In this document: piece by piece, positions 33,901 to 40,364 of the stretch | Numbering within the stretch: position 1 is the stretch's first letter | Layout: every line of letters starts with the position of its first letter | Notes under the pieces: model-generated | The model's database searches: none | The model's input: only the letters and a program-made list of their open reading frames with translations | What the model was told of the DNA's origin: nothing | From: Lacrimispora sp. BS-2 | GTDB taxonomy: Bacteria > Bacillota > Clostridia > Lachnospirales > Lachnospiraceae | Assembly: GCF_040207125.1 (NCBI RefSeq) | Contig: NZ_CP157940.1 | Location: 1,240,001 to 1,304,000 of the forward strand | DNA: 64,000 nt | Reading direction: 5' to 3' | Translations under genes and position numbers: made by a program

Positions 33901-34803
33901 ATGAATTTGGATTGTTCAGGCTTTCAATGTCCTTATGAGGAAAGCAGGTTAAAAACAATGGAAAGTCTTGTGAACCGGGTAAAGGATGATATCGTAAGTG
34001 GTGTACGCCAAAAACGGAATCTTGTCTGGCTTGAATTAAATGGCTGCTCCGGAAATACCATCTCCCTTCTTAACGGCCAAAATCCGGATTTCCAGTATCT
34101 GCTGACTCAAATGACCAATTTTATATACAGCAACAGCCTGATGAATCAGGCAGGAAACAAGGCTATGGATCAGTTGTTTGATGTATTAGGCAGTGATTAT
34201 ATCCTGGCTGTGGAAGGAGCGGTCTCTTTAAAGGACAATGGTTCTTACCACATCATTGGCCGGTATGACGGCAGGGAGATTACAGGATATGAGGCAGTTA
34301 AAAGACTGGGAGAAAATGCGGCTCATGTGATTGCCGTGGGAGCCTGCGCTTCCCATGGAGGCGTGTCGGCGGCAAGACCAAATCCAACCCAGTGTGCGGG
34401 AATACAGGATGTCTTGCAGAAAAAGGTGATTAAATTAACGGGATGTCCTTGTCATCCGGACTGGTTTATGGGCACTTTGGCTTATCTGATATTATATGGG
34501 GAGCCTCCTCTTGACAGCAGGGACCGTCCCCTGATGTTTTACAGCATTACCATTCATGACAGATGCCCGAGAAGGTCTTATTTTGACAGCGGCATCTTTG
34601 CCACAAAGCTTGGGCAGGAGACCTGCATGTACATGATGGGCTGCAAGGGCCCGATTACCCAGATCGACTGTCCAATCCGCCAATGGAACGGGCATGTTAA
34701 CTGGCCCATAGGTGATGATTCGCCCTGTATTGGCTGTGCCCAGTTTGGATTTCCTGATGCAATGGAGCCTTTTATTACTTATGACACCATGGGAGGGGAG
34801 TAA
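33901..34803 (+). CDS. [NiFe] hydrogenase small subunit
   Basis: This 300-residue iron-sulfur subunit passes electrons between the NiFe site and the acceptor. The proximal-cluster segment reads LELNGCSGNTISLLNG, so Cys49 is followed by Asn52 where most enzymes have CxxC. GACASHGG and GCPCHPDW supply further proximal ligands. The medial and distal clusters are covered by HDRCPRR, MGCKGPITQIDCP and SPCIGCAQFGFPD. No twin-arginine signal or membrane tail exists, so the enzyme is cytoplasmic. About 40 extra N-terminal residues start MNLDCSGFQC. The start is ATG 33901 or the GTG just before it, 9 nt after the cytochrome gene, with a weak ribosome binding site that suggests coupling. It is intact. 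Confidence 0.92.
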   Translation: MNLDCSGFQCPYEESRLKTMESLVNRVKDDIVSGVRQKRNLVWLELNGCSGNTISLLNGQNPDFQYLLTQMTNFIYSNSLMNQAGNKAMDQLFDVLGSDYILAVEGAVSLKDNGSYHIIGRYDGREITGYEAVKRLGENAAHVIAVGACASHGGVSAARPNPTQCAGIQDVLQKKVIKLTGCPCHPDWFMGTLAYLILYGEPPLDSRDRPLMFYSITIHDRCPRRSYFDSGIFATKLGQETCMYMMGCKGPITQIDCPIRQWNGHVNWPIGDDSPCIGCAQFGFPDAMEPFITYDTMGGE

Positions 34804-34805
34804 AT

Positions 34806-36182
34806 ATGGCGGATAGAATAACCATAAATCCTGTTACCCGTATCAGCGGTTTCATGGAAATTGATGCTGATATCGGAGAACAATCGGTGGTGGATGCGAA
34901 AATGAGAGGCTTGATGTTCCGGGGGTTTGAAAAAATGCTCCAGGGAAGAAGTCCTTTTGACGCCGTTTATTTTACGCAGCGTATCTGTGGAATCTGTTCG
35001 ACCGCTCATTCCATAGCCTCTGCCCTTGCCCTGGAAGAAGCGTTGAATATTGTCCCCTCTGAACAGGGAAGGTATCTAAGAGATTTGCTTCATGCATGTG
35101 AGTTCCTGCAAAATCATTTAAGGCATTTTTATCAGTTTACCCTTCCGGACTTTGTAAAGCTTCCTGAGGATTATCCTCTGTTTAAGGCAGATCATAATGA
35201 TTACAGGCTTCCAAAGGACATAAACGATAAAATGGTAAACGATTACTTTGAATCCCTTCAGTTCAGCCGGGATGCTCATCAGATGCTAGCCATACTGGGA
35301 GGAAAAGCTCCTCATAATCACGGAATATTCATCGGAGGGATCACGTCGCCGGTCTCGGCAGATAAGATTATCAGCATAAAATCCATTTTATATAACACAG
35401 GAAAGTTTATTGATGAAAAAATGTTGCCTGACGTATACGCAATCGGAACCTATTATCCGGAGTACTATCATATGGGCGGAGGCTACGGCAACTTATTGTC
35501 CTATGGGAGCTTTAACAATTATAAGAATTTAGGAACTCTCTATGTGGACCCTCTGGTTTATTCAAATGGCCAGACAGCCCCCTTTGATCCTGCTCTCATC
35601 ACTCAGGAAGATGAATATGCATGGTTTAACGAAAATAATGAACCGGACAGAAATAAGCCCCAGGCATATTCCTGGATAAAAGCGCCGAGATACAATAATA
35701 TTCCCTATGAGGTAGGGCCGTTAGCGAGACAGTGGCTCTCCGGCGAATACAAAAACGGGATCTCTGCCATGGACCGGACCATTGCAAGAGTGCTGGAAGC
35801 TAAGAAAATTGTGGAAATTATGCAGACTCTTATAGATAATCTGACTCCCGGAGTATCCATGCAGAAGGAATATACGATTCCTGTTCAGGCATCGGGAAAG
35901 GGACTGGTGGATACGACACGGGGGGCTCTTGGCCATTGGCTGTACATTGAAAACAGTGTAATAGCCTTTTACCAGATCATAACCCCGTCTGCGTGGAATC
36001 TGTCAACACAAACAAATGGGATGAAGGGAACAGGGGAACAGGCTCTGATCGGGTCGCCTGTAAAAGATGTAACGGCGCCTGTGGAAATCGGCAGGATCAT
36101 ACGGTCTTTTGATCCCTGCGTGTCCTGCGCCACTCATGTTTACTCAGACGGGAAGCATATGAATACAATTCAGGTTGTGTAA
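34806..36182 (+). CDS. [NiFe] hydrogenase large subunit
   Basis: This 458-residue catalytic subunit carries the L1 motif RICGICSTAH (Cys61, Cys64) and the L2 motif DPCVSCATH (Cys438, Cys441), the four ligands of the NiFe centre. After His444 it has a 14-residue tail (VYSDGKHMNTIQVV), the usual substrate of the maturation endopeptidase encoded first in the operon. It is rather short for group 1 enzymes. It starts 2 bp after the small subunit. Its last 13 bases overlap the end of the antisense gene at 36170. All catalytic motifs are intact, so the enzyme should be active if Hyp factors are present. Group assignment needs phylogeny. Confidence 0.95.
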   Translation: MADRITINPVTRISGFMEIDADIGEQSVVDAKMRGLMFRGFEKMLQGRSPFDAVYFTQRICGICSTAHSIASALALEEALNIVPSEQGRYLRDLLHACEFLQNHLRHFYQFTLPDFVKLPEDYPLFKADHNDYRLPKDINDKMVNDYFESLQFSRDAHQMLAILGGKAPHNHGIFIGGITSPVSADKIISIKSILYNTGKFIDEKMLPDVYAIGTYYPEYYHMGGGYGNLLSYGSFNNYKNLGTLYVDPLVYSNGQTAPFDPALITQEDEYAWFNENNEPDRNKPQAYSWIKAPRYNNIPYEVGPLARQWLSGEYKNGISAMDRTIARVLEAKKIVEIMQTLIDNLTPGVSMQKEYTIPVQASGKGLVDTTRGALGHWLYIENSVIAFYQIITPSAWNLSTQTNGMKGTGEQALIGSPVKDVTAPVEIGRIIRSFDPCVSCATHVYSDGKHMNTIQVV

Positions 36183-36331
36183 AGCTCTTCTATAAGAGCC
36201 TGTTTTTGATCATTGGGGCAGGGTAGCTGCTGGATATATTGAAGGACTGCCTGGCTATGCAGGATGGCGGATTTTTTTTCCAATTCTTTTCTGCCTTCTT
36301 CTGTTTTGGGATGATATACGATCATATTCAT
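36170..36331 (-). CDS. Small antisense protein beside the recombinase (candidate recombination directionality factor)
   Basis: This 53-residue frame on the minus strand starts MNMIVYHPKTEEGRKELEKK and ends QALIEELYTT. It is helical and charged, with pronounced Gln/Leu/Lys content. It overlaps the hydrogenase large-subunit end by 13 bp and diverges from the recombinase gene. The ATG has an AGG 9 nt upstream; a longer frame from ATG 36379 (MGGIIHYNNS) is possible. Small proteins encoded near large serine recombinases often switch them to excision (for example SprB of SPbeta). The size and place fit, but no sequence match supports it. Confidence 0.5.
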   Translation of the reverse strand: MNMIVYHPKTEEGRKELEKKSAILHSQAVLQYIQQLPCPNDQKQALIEELYTT

Positions 36332-36350
36332 GACAAGGACCTGATATAGA
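36322..36350 (+). promoter_or_regulatory. Weak candidate sigma-E promoter for the recombinase
   Basis: TCATATT fits the sigma-E -35 fully, and a poor -10 (GATATAGA) stands 14 bp downstream. The leader to the GTG start is about 90 bp. Bacillus spoIVCA is sigma-E dependent, which motivates the call. Confidence 0.3.
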
Positions 36351-36444
36351 CTGTTATTATAATGTATGATGCCTCCCATGTCCCGTATGTTTGGGAATAA
36401 GAGGGCAAAATCAGGCGTCTGCCTTAATAAGGAGGAAGGTTTGG

Positions 36445-38130
36445 GTGGAACCCGGGAAAGAGCGGTTTGCGATTTATTCAAGAAAGTCAAAATTTACCGG
36501 AAAGGGAGAAAGCATCGGCAACCAGATCGAGCTGTGCAGGCAATACATTTCTGCACATTATGGAGGGTGTTTCGCTGACAGCGCCTGCGTATATGAGGAT
36601 GAGGGGTTTTCCGGAGGAAACCTGGAGCGGCCTCAGTTTAAAGTCATGATGCAGGAGGCAAAAAAGAAGAAATTTACAGCGGTGGTATGCTACCGTCTTG
36701 ACCGGATAAGCCGTAATATCGGTGATTTTGCAAATCTGATTGAAGAGCTTAATGAGCTTCATATTTCCTTTATCTCCATAAAAGAGCAATTTGACACCTC
36801 CTCCCCCATGGGGCGGGCCATGATGTACATTGCTTCTGTCTTTTCCCAGCTAGAGAGAGAAACAATAGCGGAACGAATCCGTGATAACATGCTTGAGCTT
36901 TCTAAAAGCGGAAGATGGCTGGGAGGAAATACACCTACGGGTTATACGTCGGAGAGCGTGTCTTCTGTGACCATAGACGGTAAGGTGAAAAAGGCTTTTA
37001 AGCTTAAGCTGATTCCGGAAGAAGCAAAGCTGGTCAAGCTGATTTACGAGAAATTCTTAGAAACCGGATCGCTGACCCAGACAGAAACCTATTTGCTCCA
37101 AAATGGTCACAGGACAAAATACGGCCGCCTGTTCAGCCGTTTTGCAATAAAGGGAATACTGACCAATCCGGTCTATATGATTGCAGATCAGGAAGCCTAT
37201 GAATATTTGCGGAAAAAAAAGGTGGATCTGTTTGCAGAAAAAGAAGTTTTTGACGGAAGCCACGGAGTGATAGCATATAACCGCACTCTTCAAAGGGCAG
37301 GAAAAACCCACGAGATGAAAGATATGGAAGAGTGGATCGTGGCGGTCGGAAAGCATAAGGGAGTGGTTTCAGGTTCCATGTGGGTCAATGTTCAGCAGCT
37401 GTTGGACCAAAATAAGTCAAAAAATTACCGGAAGCCCCGCAGCAATGTGGCATTGCTGTCCGGAATTCTCTTTTGCGGCGGCTGCGGCGATTACATGCGG
37501 CCAAAGCTGTCCGGCCGGTACAATGACAAGGGAGAGCAGATCTATTCCTATTTATGCACCATGAAGGAAAAAAGCCGTATGAAATGCTGTGGGATGAAGA
37601 ATGTAAATGGAAATATGCTGGATCAGATGGTACTGGAGGAAATCAAAAAAATATCTGAGGATACCGGTGAATTTCAAAAGCAGCTGTGCCGTAGCAAAAA
37701 AGAAGTGGAAGAGAGCAGGCAGGAAGTGGAATGGGATATATCCCGTTTAAAGGAGGAACTTAAGAATACCGAAGGAGAGATAGCCGGACTGGTGGCTTCC
37801 CTTGGAAAAGCCGGAGGTACCGGAGCGGAGGAATATATCATTCAGCAGATTGACGGACTCCATAAAAGAAAAGGGGAAATAGAGAGACGGCTGGGGGAAC
37901 TTTCCCTTGACCCGGGAAATCAGAAGCTTTCCGGTCAGGAGCTTCAGCTGTTAAAGCAGACCCTGTCTTCCTTTCAGAATGTAATCGATCTTATGGATGT
38001 CCGGCAAAAGCGTGCGGCGGTCCGCACTTTTGTAGATAAGGTCATATGGGATGGGGAGAATGTCCATCTGTACTTATTTGGCTCAAAGGAGCCTGAATTG
38101 CCGGAGCCGCAAGGTGACTATAGCAAATGA
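36445..38130 (+). CDS. Large serine recombinase (SpoIVCA-like) of the sigK element
   Basis: This 561-residue site-specific recombinase should excise the element. The resolvase domain (residues 1-145) shows RFAIYSRKSKF with the catalytic Ser12, then YEDEGFSGGNLERP, the arginines in YRLDRISRN, and SPMGRAMMYIASVFSQLERE. The recombinase domain (165-300) and a zinc ribbon (FCGGCGDYM, SRMKCCGMKN) follow, then a coiled coil (410-490) typical of large serine integrases. The GTG at 36445 lies 9 nt after AAGGAGG. Its stop TGA (38128-38130) overlaps the AATG core, and its last codons form the right attachment arm, so in the excised circle the frame reads on for 54 more residues. Confidence 0.93.
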   Translation: MEPGKERFAIYSRKSKFTGKGESIGNQIELCRQYISAHYGGCFADSACVYEDEGFSGGNLERPQFKVMMQEAKKKKFTAVVCYRLDRISRNIGDFANLIEELNELHISFISIKEQFDTSSPMGRAMMYIASVFSQLERETIAERIRDNMLELSKSGRWLGGNTPTGYTSESVSSVTIDGKVKKAFKLKLIPEEAKLVKLIYEKFLETGSLTQTETYLLQNGHRTKYGRLFSRFAIKGILTNPVYMIADQEAYEYLRKKKVDLFAEKEVFDGSHGVIAYNRTLQRAGKTHEMKDMEEWIVAVGKHKGVVSGSMWVNVQQLLDQNKSKNYRKPRSNVALLSGILFCGGCGDYMRPKLSGRYNDKGEQIYSYLCTMKEKSRMKCCGMKNVNGNMLDQMVLEEIKKISEDTGEFQKQLCRSKKEVEESRQEVEWDISRLKEELKNTEGEIAGLVASLGKAGGTGAEEYIIQQIDGLHKRKGEIERRLGELSLDPGNQKLSGQELQLLKQTLSSFQNVIDLMDVRQKRAAVRTFVDKVIWDGENVHLYLFGSKEPELPEPQGDYSK

Positions 38131-38150
38131 AATCCTCATGCTTCTTCGTG
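38103..38150 (+). other. Right attachment site of the sigK element
   Basis: The core AATG is at 38126-38129. To the left, inside the element, GGAGCCG (38103-38109) and ACTATAG (38117-38123) mirror CGGCTCC and CTATCAT beside the left core. Together they make a roughly 48-bp imperfect palindrome, the size of a large-serine-recombinase attP. Confidence 0.8.
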
Positions 38151-38494
38151 CAAATAAGAAATATTCAAAAGAGGTTTCTCTATTTGAACCCATCGGCGTA
38201 GACAAGGATGGAGAGACTGTGAGTCTGGTAGATGTCATTGAAATGGAAAATAAGGAGACATTGGAAACCATTATTTTAAAACAGGATATTAAGGAGCTGT
38301 ATGAGGCCTTTGACAGCTGCCTTAAGGAAAATGAAAAAACCATAATCAGAATGCGGTACGGGCTGCATGGAGGAAAGGAATATACGCAGCGGGAGATAGC
38401 GGATGTAATGGGAATATCCAGGTCCTACGTATCCCGGCTGGAAAAAAAAGCTTTGGAGCGGCTGAGAGACGAACTTAGAAAAAATAGTATCTAA
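38126..38494 (+). CDS. sigK: sigK 3' part: sigma-K regions 3-4
   Basis: This encodes the second half of sigma-K, entered in frame at the AATG core: NEILMLLRANKKYSKEVSLFEPIG, then a short linker, ending with region 4 (EYTQREIADVMGISRSYVSRLEKKALERL), which contacts the -35 element. It has no start codon or ribosome binding site of its own; the upstream in-frame codons are out-of-frame recombinase sequence. It is expressed only after excision joins it to 32234-32500. Sigma-K directs late mother-cell genes for coat and cortex maturation and lysis. The ends of both halves match exactly, with no missing or extra codon. Confidence 0.93.
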   Translation, partial: NEILMLLRANKKYSKEVSLFEPIGVDKDGETVSLVDVIEMENKETLETIILKQDIKELYEAFDSCLKENEKTIIRMRYGLHGGKEYTQREIADVMGISRSYVSRLEKKALERLRDELRKNSI

Positions 38495-38535
38495 GAATGA
38501 AATTATAAAAAATATGTAAAATGAATAAAATTTCA

Positions 38536-38564
38536 TTGACTTTTTAGAAAAAAACTGGTATAGT
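38536..38564 (+). promoter_or_regulatory. Promoter of the PTS antiterminator operon
   Basis: TTGACT and TATAGT are separated by 17 bp, about 20 bp before the antiterminator target. Confidence 0.75.
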
Positions 38565-38585
38565 TCAAATAAGGATATATTAAGT

Positions 38586-38672
38586 GGATTGTTACTGGAA
38601 AGCAGGCAAAACCAATTTTGATCATGGAAAATGGAATTCTTTTTTCGTGATTAAAGTTGGTTTTTTATTTTA
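38586..38672 (+). promoter_or_regulatory. RAT antiterminator target and overlapping terminator
   Basis: The sequence at 38586-38613 begins GGATTGTTACTG and ends GCAGGCAAAACC, the ribonucleic antiterminator of the BglG/LicT family. Its 3' end overlaps a terminator whose arms start AAAACCAATTTTGATCA (38608) and end at 38664, followed by T-rich sequence. Binding of the antiterminator protein encoded next should stabilise the RAT hairpin and allow transcription of its own operon. Confidence 0.92.
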
Positions 38673-38688
38673 TAGGATGGGACATTGT

Positions 38689-39516
38689 ATGAAAATTGAC
38701 AAAATAATCAATAACAATATTGTCAGTGCTCTGGAGCCGGATGGAAAAGAAATTATAGTCATGGGCAGGGGGATCGGATTCGGCATGAAGCCGGGGAAGG
38801 AAATCCCGGAAGGCGCAGTTGAAAAGGTATTCCGTCTGGACAGCCAGAACAATGTTGACAAATTTAAAGAATTGCTGGTGAACCTTCCCCTTGAGCACAT
38901 CCAGGTTTCTGCGGAAATCATAAATTACGCAAAAAGCGTATTAAACAGGACTCTTAATCAAAACATATACATAACGCTGACAGATCACATCAATTTTGCC
39001 ATTCACCGATTTAAGCAGAAAATGAAATTCTCAAACCCTCTGCTTAATGAGATAAAGACCTTTTACAAAGAGGAGTACCTGATCGGTGAATATGCCATAG
39101 CATTAATTGACCGCAGGATAGGGATATCCCTTCCTGTTGATGAGGCAGGGTTCATTGCGTTTCATATCGTCAATGCGGAATTCAATACCGCCATGCGCGA
39201 TACCATTGATATCACGAACCTGATTCAGAATACGGTAGGGATAGTGAAAGATTATTTTTCAATGGAGCCTGATGAAATGTCCTTAAACTATCAGCGGTTT
39301 GTTACCCATTTAAGATTTCTGGCACAAAGAATCGTTACAAAGGAGCTGTTGAACAGCGGAAATGGTGAATTTAACCATCTGATATCCCAGATGTATCCGG
39401 AGGAATACCGGTGCAGTTTAAAAATCAAGGATTATATAATGGAAACCTACCATCACGATGTAACGGAAGAAGAAACCGCATATCTGGCGGTTCACATCAA
39501 GAGAATGAGGCTGTAG
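38689..39516 (+). CDS. BglG/LicT-family transcription antiterminator
   Basis: This is 275 residues. The N-terminal RNA-binding CAT domain (MKIDKIINNNIVSALEPDGK, GRGIGFGMKPG) is followed by two PTS regulation domains (about 65-170 and 175-275), whose histidines (for example ITLDH-type and AFHIVNAEF segments) are phosphorylated by EIIB and HPr to switch the protein off or on. ATG 38689 is used, after AGGATGG; the frame's earlier part is leader RNA. It binds the RAT just upstream and controls its own gene plus EIIA, HPr and EIICB. The inducing sugar is probably glucose or N-acetylglucosamine. Confidence 0.92.
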   Translation: MKIDKIINNNIVSALEPDGKEIIVMGRGIGFGMKPGKEIPEGAVEKVFRLDSQNNVDKFKELLVNLPLEHIQVSAEIINYAKSVLNRTLNQNIYITLTDHINFAIHRFKQKMKFSNPLLNEIKTFYKEEYLIGEYAIALIDRRIGISLPVDEAGFIAFHIVNAEFNTAMRDTIDITNLIQNTVGIVKDYFSMEPDEMSLNYQRFVTHLRFLAQRIVTKELLNSGNGEFNHLISQMYPEEYRCSLKIKDYIMETYHHDVTEEETAYLAVHIKRMRL

Positions 39517-39535
39517 AAGAAAGGAGAATCACTAT

Positions 39536-40030
39536 ATGTTTGATTCATTAAAGAAAATTTTCGGAGGAGGCGGTGAAAAAGAGAGAGAGAAGATTCTGGC
39601 CCCGGTTGAAGGAACGGTAGTACCCTTAAGCGAAGTGAATGATCCCACATTCAGCCAGGAGATACTTGGAAAGGGAGTTGCCATTGTTCCGGCAAAAGGA
39701 AGAGTTGTGGCTCCGGCCGACGGAATCCTGACAGTGGTATTTGAGACAAAGCATGCTGTCAGCATTACGACCCCGGAAGGTGCTGAGATTATTGTCCATG
39801 TAGGGCTTGATACGGTCAATTTAAAAGGGGAGCATTATACTGCATACAAAAAACAGGGAGACAAAGTGAAAGCAGGGGAGCTTCTTTTGGAATTTGATAT
39901 GGAAGCCATAAAGGAAGCCGGATATGAAGTGATTACGCCGGTAATCGTTTGCAATACGCCGAATTATCCGGATATGGTATGCCATACAGGAATGCAGGTA
40001 AAGGAACTGGAACCAATCATTGAACTGTAG
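39536..40030 (+). CDS. PTS EIIA component, glucose family
   Basis: This 164-residue Crr-like IIA protein passes phosphate from HPr to the IIB domain. The two histidines of the active site are in TKHAVSITTP and IIVHVGLDTVNL, the latter being the phosphorylated one. The start LSEVNDPTFSQEILGKG is typical. AAGGAG precedes the ATG. It is a free-standing IIA that can serve the EIICB two genes downstream, which lacks its own IIA domain. Confidence 0.93.
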   Translation: MFDSLKKIFGGGGEKEREKILAPVEGTVVPLSEVNDPTFSQEILGKGVAIVPAKGRVVAPADGILTVVFETKHAVSITTPEGAEIIVHVGLDTVNLKGEHYTAYKKQGDKVKAGELLLEFDMEAIKEAGYEVITPVIVCNTPNYPDMVCHTGMQVKELEPIIEL

Positions 40031-40038
40031 GTATCAAA

Positions 40039-40293
40039 ATGAGGGAGTATTTGTATGAAATAAAAGATCCCCTGGGACTTCATGCAAGGCCGTCTTCCGT
40101 GATCTTCATGGAAGCCAGGAAGTATTCATGCAGCATTGAAGCCCAGTGGGAATCAGACAAAGCGGATTGTAAAAGCCTTTTGGCAATCATGGGGCTTGGA
40201 GCCAAAAGAGGCAGCATCATCCGGTTCCGGTTTGACGGAGAGGATGAGGATGCGGCCGTGACTGGGCTTCGCACCGTTTTGGAAGAAATGTGA
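40039..40293 (+). CDS. HPr phosphocarrier protein (operon paralogue)
   Basis: This 84-residue HPr has the active-site loop GLHARPSS with the phosphorylatable histidine and the regulatory serine in DCKSLLAIMGLGAKRGS. It accepts phosphate from enzyme I and gives it to EIIA. HPr is usually encoded once with ptsI; here it is inside a sugar-specific operon, so it is probably a dedicated paralogue. It starts 8 bp after the EIIA stop. Confidence 0.9.
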   Translation: MREYLYEIKDPLGLHARPSSVIFMEARKYSCSIEAQWESDKADCKSLLAIMGLGAKRGSIIRFRFDGEDEDAAVTGLRTVLEEM

Positions 40294-40364
40294 TCTGAGC
40301 CTGCCTGGCAGCAGGAATGGATAAAAAATGTCCGATAGGACAAAAAGAAAGGGGTTTCTTTATT

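Larger units (their letters stand above)
32498..38125 (+). mobile_element. sigK-intervening (skin-like) element, 5,628 bp, carrying a [NiFe] hydrogenase operon
   Basis: The segment is bounded by directly repeated AATG cores (32498 and 38126) that split sigK in frame. It encodes a large serine recombinase at its right end, a small antisense gene beside it, and five genes for a hydrogenase. It has no capsid, tail, replication or transfer genes, so it is not an intact prophage. In Bacillus subtilis and C. difficile, skin elements are excised from the mother-cell chromosome by such recombinases so that sigma-K can be made; the germ line keeps the split gene. The same logic applies here by inference. 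Base composition is like the neighbours, suggesting long residence. Confidence 0.92.

Noticed and set aside
34806..36182. Large subunit as an Ech or complex I-like NuoD homologue
   Set aside because: Both CxxC motifs for the NiFe site and a cleavable C-terminal tail are present, which NuoD-type proteins lack.
32498..38125. The element as an ordinary prophage
   Set aside because: No capsid, terminase, tail, lysis or replication genes are present; the cargo is metabolic.
32234..38494. sigK as a decayed pseudogene or assembly error
   Set aside because: The two halves join exactly at AATG to a full-length consensus sigma-K, and the intervening DNA encodes the matching class of recombinase at its edge.
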